The notes under the pieces were generated by a model that was given only the letters and a program-made list of their open reading frames with translations, was not told the origin of the DNA and ran no database searches. 36,373 nt of DNA from Akkermansiaceae bacterium (GTDB lineage: Bacteria > Verrucomicrobiota > Verrucomicrobiia > Verrucomicrobiales > Akkermansiaceae), in the NCBI GenBank assembly GCA_015062015.1, contig SUVM01000007.1:1-36373 (forward strand), in the 5' to 3' direction. The position numbers were made by a program, and so were the translations under genes. How positions within the stretch are numbered: the first letter of the stretch is position 1; each line of letters starts with the position of its first letter. This document shows, piece by piece, positions 9,801 through 18,389 of the stretch.

Positions 9801-10481
9801 ATGCAGCAAGCGGTCGTGTATGGGTAAGACAGTGGCGGAATCATTGATGACCAATAAGACATTGAGGCATCCCAGTATTCGGAAATCTGTAGTTTTATCC
9901 TGTGCCGAGAGCATCACATTACCCTTGGCTAAATTATATGAGAATCTCAGGCTTTCTATAGGTGCCTGAGCCGGCATGCCCGGTGTAGAGATTAACTGCT
10001 CCAGTTGCTGAGAGATGCCGGGTAAGTCCAGACCGTTTGTGATGCGCTCAAAAAGTGTAGGGTTTGTTAAATCGCCGCCAACGCGATAGAGCATGTTGAG
10101 AATTTCTAAGGCGAGAGCCGTGCGTTCTGCAGAGGTTCTGTTGGCAGCGGCTAAGGTAAGAGTAGCAGAAAGAGAATAATTTGCCGTGTATGCTTCCTGA
10201 AAGCGCTCTGCAAGCCAACTATGCTCCACGTTGGGGAAATCGCAGCGCAGCATATCCATGGTGGTATCCATGTCTTCCAGCCCGATGCCGTCTACGCGAG
10301 ACATAATGGTGGCAAAAAGATCCACAACGATTGCGGCGTGCGCACGCCGGGATTCGTCTTTTGCGGCTAATCGTGTCGGTTGTTTTGTAAATAATGAGGC
10401 AAAGCGACTGCGCCAACCTTGGAAGCCAAAACGGCAGTAACGCAGCAGTTTGTTGAATAATCCGGGGGTATGTTGGTGCAT
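6822..10481 (-). CDS. FHA-domain/ABCG-type ABC half-transporter fusion (ATPase plus ABC-2 permease) with TerB-like-looking N-terminus
   Basis: Walker A GPSGSGKST, signature LSDGERTRLNLALDL, Walker B VFLIDEP; FHA-like SINGHPLKDNSTMLQEGDLIGLG; C-terminal TM cluster. ATG at 10481 forms TAATG with the upstream stop; the track start at 10547 (also ATG) remains possible. Confidence 0.85.
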   Translation of the reverse strand: MHQHTPGLFNKLLRYCRFGFQGWRSRFASLFTKQPTRLAAKDESRRAHAAIVVDLFATIMSRVDGIGLEDMDTTMDMLRCDFPNVEHSWLAERFQEAYTANYSLSATLTLAAANRTSAERTALALEILNMLYRVGGDLTNPTLFERITNGLDLPGISQQLEQLISTPGMPAQAPIESLRFSYNLAKGNVMLSAQDKTTDFRILGCLNVLLVINDSATVLPIHDRLLHKGDMQILSPGQYIELSGGRLSYHTIRALLQSHYSKTVLIAYLHCDNDEVSVSRQRRKNCIAKLKFGTHVEIESLSRDTIFEIEGHPLEPDGEVSTSYYSPFTVDGLGPYCLAELHNIESPGKSFQLAPESRTVLVTNLPYVNKPGALMLAPGLAPGLVFEVSYSRSNNSGELRLIEGPRHALSINGHPLKDNSTMLQEGDLIGLGSIQQLRCRFSAGVLDEETSLINELKVKGLTRDFVRSGRVVNNIDFCLKRGEMACILGPSGSGKSTLLSMLAGHLAPTIGTIYYDNERMTPDAVNLRRHVAFIPREDILDENMSVLEHTYQASVSRRPRLTSGDRMRRVQAILNFVGMAHLSNRTVGRKGDRALSDGERTRLNLALDLTGTSEVFLIDEPISGLASSDAETVIETLHNMSAGRIIICTLHRPSQSILNHFSKVMVLNNNGQMAFWGTPTEMGDYFRRAARELMLHISKEAKAAGGAEYAFEVLAAPFRRLGKGPLPGANMWQERFEKLYYHKARLAQAPAGTDTTTRLPKWRCRSLSELRRLFMLWVTRTFLSRIRSRMSMYALLLEAPVLALLIAGSLRAASSDTYVFYHALHITEYLFLSLVLAMFFGLTGAACEIIRDRNIIRRESNYRLFIPGYLLSKILVLTGIVSIQCALYLLVSNTILEIHFMFWQHFAIMVLTAFVGISLSLMVSALVRSERTALNIVPLLLVPQILLAGALIRFEEMNEFCPELPDGTPEVITSTLQPLRHRVAYQDKNTHDILTKPVPLIAEFCPLRYAFEMMFVVQANHNLWETERENMVAERDRLKDELKLLKQKKAQARRNPSVSSREWDSIVNYEQTLKEKLNFLLYAVNQSNSVASSANEAKDILRLSRKAALTYNKELLDHIMLQYGSADNKSAIPAEYYFSNKTLVELSKGVNTARKDNRIAETRGFFLAPRQPIPFLGMNQHSEEGSISTLWRNTLYLSIMGICPILIAAWRLRRICRGK

Positions 10482-10828
10482 TAGCTCGGGCTGTAAGAAG
10501 TTTTTCCGGCTCCGGGGCAGCGTTTTTCCCAACCGGGGAAGTTCCATTTATGCGGAAAATCGGTGCACTGCTGAGGCTTTACCGGTTGAATGCGGCATCC
10601 CTGAGGCGTTAGCATAATACAGGCTCCGTTTTCGTCATCGATGAGGGAAAGCCCCTTCCGATTCCGTTGCAATCTGCAATATGTATTGATAAAATCCTCT
10701 TCCGAAATTGATAAAAAGGCGGCAATGGCGGATATGTCAGCATCTGTCAGGCACACATCGCCCTCCCACCGGCAGCAGGCACCGCATCTTTGGCAGGTAT
10801 GGATAATAGCTTCGTCCATTGTCAGCAT
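10481..10828 (-). CDS. YkgJ-like cysteine-cluster protein
   Basis: CQRCGACCRWEGDVC...GACIMLTPQGCRIQPVKPQQCTDFPHKW. The track start at 10987 is TTG inside tsaB; ATG at 10828 or 10819 fits better. Confidence 0.8.
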   Translation of the reverse strand: MLTMDEAIIHTCQRCGACCRWEGDVCLTDADISAIAAFLSISEEDFINTYCRLQRNRKGLSLIDDENGACIMLTPQGCRIQPVKPQQCTDFPHKWNFPGWEKRCPGAGKTSYSPS

Positions 10829-11448
10829 TCCCAAGGTTTTCGTTTTGCTGCGGTGATATGAGGCGGTCTCACATAGATGGGTTCCGGCGGGGTTTGTTGC
10901 AACTGTAGTTGTTGGGCAGGGGATAAGGATAACCAAGTACGCGTTATGTTTTCTGCCGTTGGTTGCAGCCCATAAGCAGATACGCAAATACCGTGGCGTT
11001 TCATCGTGTCTTCGGTTTCGATGGTAGCAGCGATGAGCCCATTATTTAATTGTTGTTTCAGCTCATCCTCAGTAAGCACCTCTATGTTTCCGTTTGCGTG
11101 CATGAGAGCCCAACCGCCGCGTCGGGCATCGGAGATGATGGCCGTATCGGCGGGGGCTAACCCCAGCCAAGAGCATATGGCTACGGTTTTGGCTCCTTTT
11201 ACGGCAGCAATACCAACGGCAGCCGCTAATGCTACACGAACCCCTCCATAACTGCCGGGACCCGCTCCGATTAAGATGAAATCCAGCGGGTTGTCACCCA
11301 ATGCATCGAATGCATGCCGAAGGGCAGGGAATAGATGTTCATCGTGGTTGCGTTCTGCCTGCCAATGTGTCGAGTATGCTATATCCTCCCCAAGAGTCAG
11401 ACATAAGGACGCTTTGGGGTGCGAGGTTTCTATGGCCAGAATATTCAT
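10822..11448 (-). CDS. tsaB: tRNA threonylcarbamoyladenosine biosynthesis protein TsaB
   Basis: MNILAIETSHPKASLCL and GAGPGSYGGVRVALAAAVGIA motifs. ATG at 11448 overlaps the prmA stop as ATGA. Confidence 0.9.
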   Translation of the reverse strand: MNILAIETSHPKASLCLTLGEDIAYSTHWQAERNHDEHLFPALRHAFDALGDNPLDFILIGAGPGSYGGVRVALAAAVGIAAVKGAKTVAICSWLGLAPADTAIISDARRGGWALMHANGNIEVLTEDELKQQLNNGLIAATIETEDTMKRHGICVSAYGLQPTAENITRTWLSLSPAQQLQLQQTPPEPIYVRPPHITAAKRKPWEC

Positions 11449-12296
11449 AAATTTGTTAATTTGGCCGTTGTCCATTTGCCGCGGGATACTACTTTGAGTA
11501 TTTTCAGTCCGGCTTGTTGAGCCGCTAGCAGTGTTTCTTCTGCTTGCGTATTCAATATACCGGAAATAATGAGAATGGCCCCCTCGGGTTTCATGGCTGC
11601 TATGAGTTGCGGAAATGCTTTTACTAAAACGGCGGAGAACAGATTGGCCAAAACGATGTCCGATGTTTCATTCTGCGCGGGTTTCCATTCAAAGACATCT
11701 GCTTGGAACAGAGACAAATTATCCGCGCCGCCGTTTCTTTCTATGTTACGCCTGGCCACCTCTACGGCAACGGGGTCGAAGTCGAAACTGATGGCTCGTT
11801 GTGCACCCAGTTTCAAACCGGCAAGTGCCAGTACACCGGTACCACAGCCGATATCTGTGAGCGTCCATGGTTCTTTTTTGTTTTTCACTTCGTCACACAG
11901 CATGCGCAGGCAAGTGGAGGTAGTGGCATGGTTGCCGGTGCCAAATGCTCTTTCTGCCGGAAAAACCAGCAGGATTCGCTCCGGATACTTTGCTTGGAGC
12001 GCGGCTAAGACCTCGGAATCTTCGCTGGCGGATATTACGATTTTGTCTCGGATAATGAGCGGCGGTGTATTCTCCGGGGCTGTTGCGGCAACCCAATCTA
12101 CGGTTTTTACTTCTTCAAGCTTCCCGCCATAACATTTTTGTAGTAAAACGGCTTCACCTTCGGTTTCTACATAAACGTCCAAATTGAGACGTTCTGCCTG
12201 AAACCCCTCTGAAAAAACAGCCCCGGGCATTGCGCTCATGCGTTGCTGCCAGGTATCCTCCTGTGTTTTTGAAATGTTTTTTTTCCAGACCCACAT
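11445..12296 (-). CDS. prmA: Ribosomal protein L11 methyltransferase
   Basis: AFGTGNHATTSTCLRML and DIGCGTGVLALAGLKLGA...DFDPVAVEVARRN...LANLFSAVL motifs. Confidence 0.93.
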   Translation of the reverse strand: MWVWKKNISKTQEDTWQQRMSAMPGAVFSEGFQAERLNLDVYVETEGEAVLLQKCYGGKLEEVKTVDWVAATAPENTPPLIIRDKIVISASEDSEVLAALQAKYPERILLVFPAERAFGTGNHATTSTCLRMLCDEVKNKKEPWTLTDIGCGTGVLALAGLKLGAQRAISFDFDPVAVEVARRNIERNGGADNLSLFQADVFEWKPAQNETSDIVLANLFSAVLVKAFPQLIAAMKPEGAILIISGILNTQAEETLLAAQQAGLKILKVVSRGKWTTAKLTNL

Positions 12297-12305
12297 GGTA
12301 ATGTG

Positions 12306-14615
12306 TTATTGTTGAATTTCAAAGGGGTGTTTTCCCAGACTGACGGCATCTTGGTTATTAAGCGTAAATATTTGCCCTGTTTCCAGAATTCTGCCGTAGA
12401 ACATCGGGGTATCTTCTGTAAGCGTCATGGGGGCTATTTCGATGGTGATGGTTTTGTTTTCGTATTGAACTTCTGCAAACACCTGATCGCGGAATTTTTG
12501 ATCAAAGTCGGAGTCATCTTGTAGTACCTCTGCGGCACTTGTGTTGCGGTATTGCCCGCTTTCGTCCAGCAGGTGGTGCCCTAATTCTTCTGCATCTGCT
12601 ACAATGGCTTCTGCGTCAGATTCTTTTTCTATCTGTAACTGTATTTTGACCCGCAATTCCGGTTTTCGCAAACACGCAATGGCAGATTCATCATAGGGGG
12701 GCAACCATTCTCGTACCTTAAGTTTTCGGATAGAATCGATGCAACCTACGGCATGGTGCGGGTTAATTAACACCGTGGCATCTTTTCCGTTAATGGTACC
12801 GCTCCAGCCCGCTTGAGTGTGGTCGTAATCCAAGGAAAAAATCTCGTTTGCAGAGAGGAATTCCACCGTATAGTTTTTAAGGGATGAGATATGAAAGCCG
12901 ACTAAACTACGGGATTTCCATGCATCCAAACGCGTGGCCAAGCGTTTGGTGAATGCGGGTGCAAGGCGGCAAATCATGTTGCCGCTTTGTTCCATAGCAT
13001 AGTGTTGAAGCTCGCCGGTTGTTTCATTTTGAATAATGGAAATATAATAAATTTTGGGGTTTCTATCTTTTACTAAAGGTAAATCAACACCGAAGATATG
13101 GCTTCTGTAGCCGCATGTTTTGGGTTCAATAAACAGGGTGTAATCCGGGGTATTGAGGTGGTATTTTTTCTTGAGTTGTGCAGCGGCTTGGGGCTCGGAC
13201 GGTATATCTGCCACAATTTCTTCTACGGGGATGGTGCGAAAATTGCGCAAGAATCGCCGCACATCATCAACTTCCGCTTCAAAAACCTGGTTAGATGCCA
13301 CTTCTTCAATTGTCCACGAGTCTTGAGTGTTACTTTCTTTAATACCGGGGATAAGGCAGAGCCGCAAACTCTTGCTCAAGAAAGGAGACATAATCAATAT
13401 TTGTTGTACATCCCGTTCATCGAACATGGGTAACAGATGAGAACGCAATTGATTGAGTGATAAGGGTAATTGCGCCGTATAAACCTGATCCAAACCACGA
13501 ATGGAGGCCATTTCTTCTGCCGGTAAGACCGGCAAACTGTAAACAGCATTAATAAGAGAGGCAAATTGTCCCTCCCGGGATTTGCGCACGGCAGGAAGCG
13601 TAAAGACAACTTTTCTGTCGTTTACGGTTGCGTAGCAATGGGCACCATCTGTTGCAGAATAAGAGCCTCGCAAAGCGTCTTGCGTAAATTGTTCATACAG
13701 TTTGAGGTTCAGAGGTGCCGCTTTGGCACCGGTTCTGAGTTCAATTTCGCATTGCGGTTTTTCCGGAAGAGTAACATCTGCCGCTTCCCGAATGTCTCTT
13801 GCATTGAGGCTGCATAACATCAACACCAGCTTTGCTACATTCTCCTGGTCCGCAATGGTTGTCTGGTGCGGCGTAGTTAAGTACCACGGTGCATCTGCAT
13901 TTTTTCTGTTGAGAAGGTATTTATTTCCGTCTGCGAGAGAGATGCGGATGTTTGTTAACTCGTTGGGGTCAAACCTCAGTGGTTGAGGGTCCCTGAGGCC
14001 GACAACACCTCTGGAGAAGAGAGATGTCATGTCGCCGCTGTTAACAACATGTACACGGTCATCTGCACCATAGAAGTTTGTTTTAAGGTATGTGGTATCT
14101 ACAGAATGCTTACCGTCATCCGTAATAGACACCCATGGTGCTTTTTTGCCAAGGGTGAATCGAGCCGCCGTGGTGAGCTCGTCTGCGCTGTCGTTCTGCG
14201 GAATTTTTAAGGTAATATCCCAGAAGTCGGATTCGAAACCGAAATCGCGAAGATTTTGTGCCAATTCGCCTTCATTATCAGATACATCCAACGTATCGAC
14301 AATAGTGGCATGTGTGGCAAAAGTAAGCAAGCGAGAGGCAATTTCCGGATTAAGCTTATCTCTGAAGGGAGAAATAATCCACCACACTCCTTTGTCATCT
14401 TTAATACATTCTACTGTATCGGTTAACGTGCGTAAGCGCATCCAGCAAACTTGGTCGAATTGGGCTGCATGCTCGGAGGTAAAGAGCGGCATTCCCGGAG
14501 TGACGCGATACCATCCGGTTAATTTTGCAAGATTGCCATCGATGGTCAGAAAAACCGAGGCCGTGACAAGCAAAGCCGCAATTGCTCCCATCAGGATGGT
14601 TTTAAACAGTTTCAT
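12306..14615 (-). CDS. DUF4340-type protein associated with a GldG-like system
   Basis: 769 aa, N-terminal TM segment, repeated WYLTTP/ARFTLG-type DUF4340 features, next to a GldG-like gene. Confidence 0.75.
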   Translation of the reverse strand: MKLFKTILMGAIAALLVTASVFLTIDGNLAKLTGWYRVTPGMPLFTSEHAAQFDQVCWMRLRTLTDTVECIKDDKGVWWIISPFRDKLNPEIASRLLTFATHATIVDTLDVSDNEGELAQNLRDFGFESDFWDITLKIPQNDSADELTTAARFTLGKKAPWVSITDDGKHSVDTTYLKTNFYGADDRVHVVNSGDMTSLFSRGVVGLRDPQPLRFDPNELTNIRISLADGNKYLLNRKNADAPWYLTTPHQTTIADQENVAKLVLMLCSLNARDIREAADVTLPEKPQCEIELRTGAKAAPLNLKLYEQFTQDALRGSYSATDGAHCYATVNDRKVVFTLPAVRKSREGQFASLINAVYSLPVLPAEEMASIRGLDQVYTAQLPLSLNQLRSHLLPMFDERDVQQILIMSPFLSKSLRLCLIPGIKESNTQDSWTIEEVASNQVFEAEVDDVRRFLRNFRTIPVEEIVADIPSEPQAAAQLKKKYHLNTPDYTLFIEPKTCGYRSHIFGVDLPLVKDRNPKIYYISIIQNETTGELQHYAMEQSGNMICRLAPAFTKRLATRLDAWKSRSLVGFHISSLKNYTVEFLSANEIFSLDYDHTQAGWSGTINGKDATVLINPHHAVGCIDSIRKLKVREWLPPYDESAIACLRKPELRVKIQLQIEKESDAEAIVADAEELGHHLLDESGQYRNTSAAEVLQDDSDFDQKFRDQVFAEVQYENKTITIEIAPMTLTEDTPMFYGRILETGQIFTLNNQDAVSLGKHPFEIQQ

Positions 14616-14629
14616 GAGCTTGGCAGGGT

Positions 14630-16255
14630 TCAGTGGCGTCTAGTGTTCCAGATGACGAAAGCAACCAGCAGTGCCAATAATGGCATAATGATAAGCGTTA
14701 AATGCTCTACGGCACTGCGAGAATGGCGGTTGAGATCAATTTTGACGGACAGGTCGTAATTATTGCTTTTACCTGCATATTGAGGTCTTTCTACCATCCA
14801 TGCATAGACCGAGCGCAGATAGTCTCGTATTTCTTTGCGCGCCCCATCTTCGGAAAGCATGCTGAGGTTGCCGGTAACAACCATCGTATTGAGTTTATTT
14901 TTGTCTGTCTGAGAGCCTTTGGTGGCAGCAACTGTTACATAAAGCGGTGTTGTGCCGTCCGCATTGACATCGTTAGCATCGCAACGGGCACCGGTTCCGG
15001 GGGTGCGTTCGCCGTAGTACTCTTTGGATGCCATAATAAGCGGGTAGGTATTTAATCTGCGTGCAGATGCATCGCTTTCATTATCGAAGAACAGAGAGAA
15101 AGATTGGCTTCTGCCGTCCAACAATGCCGTCGTGTTCCAAAAGTTTTGTGTGCAAGCCAATCCTTCCGGGAATGAGACGGAAATATTATCGTCCAACGAG
15201 CGGCTGCTCTTCAACAAAATGCGGTCATCTCCGTTGGGGTGAATGCCGTTTTCTTCTATAAACTTGTTAAGGTTAACAAGCGTGGGCACCATTTGGTTGG
15301 ATGCCTGAGAATACGTGTGATATTGGCCGGATATACCAATAAAGAGCGCAACGCCTTCCCGCTCTTCCCAGAATTTGCGGATAATATTGATTTGATAGGG
15401 GGTTAAATCCGTATCGCGAGCGATGATGATGAGCCCCTCTGCATCTTGCGGAATCTCATTTTTTTCTGCGGATTGGGCAGGGGAGGCTCCGGATGATTCC
15501 ACCTGAGCTAAGCGGATAGGTTCTAATTTAATGTTGACGGAAGAAGCAATCGTGTTAAGTAAGGAAATGGGGGCGGTAACCAAGTTGCCGCGAGAATCCT
15601 GCTGCACACCGCCGCTGAGGTTGGTGACAACGTACATCTTACGTTGGTTGCCCTCTACGGTTTTGATGATTTCGTTGCAGAGCACCTCATCCATCATGAG
15701 GGCTACAACGTTTCTTTTGCCGTCGGGTTGCGTTTCGTAACGCAGGAAAGTCGAGCCGGGGATGCAGCGATACCTGCCGGCATCATCCGGGGATACCTCG
15801 GAGTGGGATACGCGCATGTCCTTATCCGTACGGGCATCTACAATGCAATAAGCTTGGTCAAATTTGACGTTGTATGTGTGAGCCACCTCCCGCGCGCGCC
15901 CCGGTTGCCGCAGGGGGTCGAAACATTCAATTTCGATTTTTCCTTTGGCGTGGCGCTTGTATTCTTCCAGCAAGAGGTACATGCGATGATAGCCCGGACT
16001 GGAACCGGGGAAGGCAAAGATGATACGAATCGGGCTCTCAATCTTCTGGACTTGCTCGCTCGAGAGCACGTTGAGTGTTCGCTCGGAAATAGAGTAGCTT
16101 TCGTATTCGGAAAGATCTAATCTGCCATATTCTCTGCAGCCAATGTAATTACAACAAATTACAATAATGGTAAGGAATGCCAGATTAATCCAGGCAAAGG
16201 GATTGTTTTTGGGGCGTCGTGCATCGGGGTGCCCGGTAAATTCTTTATTACTCAT
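14630..16255 (-). CDS. GldG-family ABC-associated protein
   Basis: 541 aa; N-terminal TM, YGRLDLSEYESYSISERTLNVLSSEQ, IRIIFAFPGSSPGYHRMYLLLEEYKRHAKGKIEIECFDPLRQPG, C-terminal TM. Confidence 0.85.
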   Translation of the reverse strand: MSNKEFTGHPDARRPKNNPFAWINLAFLTIIVICCNYIGCREYGRLDLSEYESYSISERTLNVLSSEQVQKIESPIRIIFAFPGSSPGYHRMYLLLEEYKRHAKGKIEIECFDPLRQPGRAREVAHTYNVKFDQAYCIVDARTDKDMRVSHSEVSPDDAGRYRCIPGSTFLRYETQPDGKRNVVALMMDEVLCNEIIKTVEGNQRKMYVVTNLSGGVQQDSRGNLVTAPISLLNTIASSVNIKLEPIRLAQVESSGASPAQSAEKNEIPQDAEGLIIIARDTDLTPYQINIIRKFWEEREGVALFIGISGQYHTYSQASNQMVPTLVNLNKFIEENGIHPNGDDRILLKSSRSLDDNISVSFPEGLACTQNFWNTTALLDGRSQSFSLFFDNESDASARRLNTYPLIMASKEYYGERTPGTGARCDANDVNADGTTPLYVTVAATKGSQTDKNKLNTMVVTGNLSMLSEDGARKEIRDYLRSVYAWMVERPQYAGKSNNYDLSVKIDLNRHSRSAVEHLTLIIMPLLALLVAFVIWNTRRH

Positions 16256-16303
16256 AAACAGGAGTGGGGATTAGGTTGAAAAAACGGTGAAGCCGAGCCT
16301 ATT

Positions 16304-17188
16304 TTAACGAGTCCAACGGCGATAGTCTACAATGTGTTTGGTGATTGCCAAAATGCAAACAGTTAATGAAACGTATAAAACGAGAGGTCTGGTATCCAGC
16401 ACACCGCTGGTGAAAGAACGGAATTGCTCCGAATATGAGATGTAGTGGAAGATGGGGGCTGCCGGGAATTCCCCCCAAAGTTCCGTCACTCGCCCTATAA
16501 AGTAGTACATAATCATGAGGCAGGTGCAAAAAATGGCAGAAATGATTTGGCTGCGGGTAACAGACGAGCATAAAATACCAAGGGCTACAAAGAAAGCCCC
16601 GGTAAGTGCCAAAATGCTGTATGCCCCAACCCAGTCTGCCAGCAAGTAGTTGATGGTGGTGGTGCAGTGTTCCCCATAGCGAAGCTCGGTGTATAAGTTG
16701 CCGATGCTGCTCATCCACGGGTACAGAAGCATGGGCAGCCAAATAATAAGATAGAACGTGTATGCGGCCAGGTATTTACCTAAAAGAATTTGAGACGTGG
16801 TAACAGGTACGGTTAACAACCCCTCTAAGGTGCCGAGTCGCTCTTCTTCGGCAAAACTGCGCATGGTAATGAGGGGGAAGATGAAGATGAAAAGCATCAG
16901 GAACAGCAGACTGTCTGTCATGTAAAACATGACGCTGTTGCCTGTTGCATTCATCATAATCTCCATAACAGATTGCAGAATAAGTGCTTGTATACCCATG
17001 GTGCAGGCGAGGATAACCCAACCGAATGGCACGCATAAATAGCCGCGAATCTCTTTGGTGTAAATGACCCAAAGCGTAGAGAAATAATCGGTTTTGAATC
17101 GGGAAATGAAAGATTTAACTCCGGAGTCTTTCTTGGCCTTTTCGGGTCTGACATGCTCCGGCTGAGCTGTGTTGGTGGTATTGTCCAT
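16304..17188 (-). CDS. ABC-2 type permease (GldF-like)
   Basis: Multiple TM helices; MRSFAEEERLGTLEGLLTVPVTTSQILLGKYLAAYTFYLIIW is typical of ABC-2 permeases. Confidence 0.88.
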   Translation of the reverse strand: MDNTTNTAQPEHVRPEKAKKDSGVKSFISRFKTDYFSTLWVIYTKEIRGYLCVPFGWVILACTMGIQALILQSVMEIMMNATGNSVMFYMTDSLLFLMLFIFIFPLITMRSFAEEERLGTLEGLLTVPVTTSQILLGKYLAAYTFYLIIWLPMLLYPWMSSIGNLYTELRYGEHCTTTINYLLADWVGAYSILALTGAFFVALGILCSSVTRSQIISAIFCTCLMIMYYFIGRVTELWGEFPAAPIFHYISYSEQFRSFTSGVLDTRPLVLYVSLTVCILAITKHIVDYRRWTR

Positions 17189-17233
17189 TGTCTTGCAAAA
17201 AATCTGATATTATTGGAGGGGGGGGAAGACAGC

Positions 17234-18175
17234 TTAATCACGTCTTGTCATTTCAACGAATACGTCTTCTAAGCTCGGAATATGGCGGTAAATGTGTCTT
17301 GCGGCAAATCCGTGAGAGGCGATGATGGCAGCGGCTTTTTCTCGTGTGTCTGTGCCGGGCTCTGCGCGTACTAAAAGACGATGCCAGTTGCCGGGCAGGG
17401 TGTCTTCCACTATCACTTTTTTCACCGGCTCAAACGCTTCCAGCTCTTTAACCACGGTGTCTAAATCTCCCTTAAATTCAATGGATACGCGTCCTGCGGC
17501 GCGGAGCCCGTGGGTGAGATTCGCCGGCGTATCTGCGGCTTTAATTTCTCCCTGGTCAATAATGATAACCTTGTTGCAAATCATTTCTACCTCGCTGAGA
17601 ATGTGGGTGGAAAGAATGACAGTGTGGTTTTCGGACAAGGAGCGAATCAACTCCCGTATTTGACGTATCTGGTTGGGATCCAAGCCGTTGGTCGGTTCGT
17701 CCAGTATCAGCAAATCGGGTTTGGAGAGCAGGGCGTCTGCCAAACCTACACGCTGGCGAAAACCTTTAGATAAGGTGCTGATAAGGTTTTTGCGCTTAGG
17801 CTCTAAGCCGCATGTGTCTATCACATATCCAAGCCGTTCTCGGATGAGTTTTCCACGCAGCCCTTTGAGCTTTGCGCGATAGGTCAGGTATTCAGTCACG
17901 CGCAGTTCATCGTACAGGGGGACGTTCTCCGGCATGTAGCCCAAGTGTCGGCGCGCTTCTAACGGTTGGTCTATGATGTCGCATCCGGCGATGCTTGCCG
18001 TACCGGCGCTCGGCGGTAAATATCCCGTCAACATTTTCATCGTCGTTGTTTTGCCCGCGCCGTTCGGCCCGAGAAATCCGACAATCTCGCCTTTTTCTAT
18101 TGTAAAACTTGCATCCTTGACTGCGGTGAACCGTCCGAAGGTTTTATGTAAATGTTCTGCTACTACCATGCTCAT
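17234..18175 (-). CDS. ABC transporter ATP-binding protein (GldA-like)
   Basis: Walker A GPNGAGKTTTMKML, signature LSKGFRQRVGLADALL, Walker B LLILDEPTNGLDPNQ. Confidence 0.93.
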   Translation of the reverse strand: MSMVVAEHLHKTFGRFTAVKDASFTIEKGEIVGFLGPNGAGKTTTMKMLTGYLPPSAGTASIAGCDIIDQPLEARRHLGYMPENVPLYDELRVTEYLTYRAKLKGLRGKLIRERLGYVIDTCGLEPKRKNLISTLSKGFRQRVGLADALLSKPDLLILDEPTNGLDPNQIRQIRELIRSLSENHTVILSTHILSEVEMICNKVIIIDQGEIKAADTPANLTHGLRAAGRVSIEFKGDLDTVVKELEAFEPVKKVIVEDTLPGNWHRLLVRAEPGTDTREKAAAIIASHGFAARHIYRHIPSLEDVFVEMTRRD

Positions 18176-18186
18176 ACGCTTTCGTT

Positions 18187-18214
18187 ATTCTACCATCTTT
18201 GCTCGCGTTTTCAA
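18187..18214 (-). promoter_or_regulatory. Candidate sigma70 promoter for the long minus-strand operon
   Basis: Minus strand TTGAAA (18209-18214), 16-nt spacer, TAGAAT (18187-18192); -10 only 11 nt from the ATG at 18175. Confidence 0.5.
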
Positions 18215-18389
18215 GCTGAAAGTACCGTGTTGACTCAACTGGGCAATTTTACGAAATATAATTTTGCATTACATGTATTATGCGAAGTTGAATATTACTC
18301 TGAACCGCATGGCCAAGGCTTATGTGCACTACTGTTGTCTGCGGCCTGAATAACCGGGTACGGCCTCAAGAGATTCGAGGCTCTGAGAA

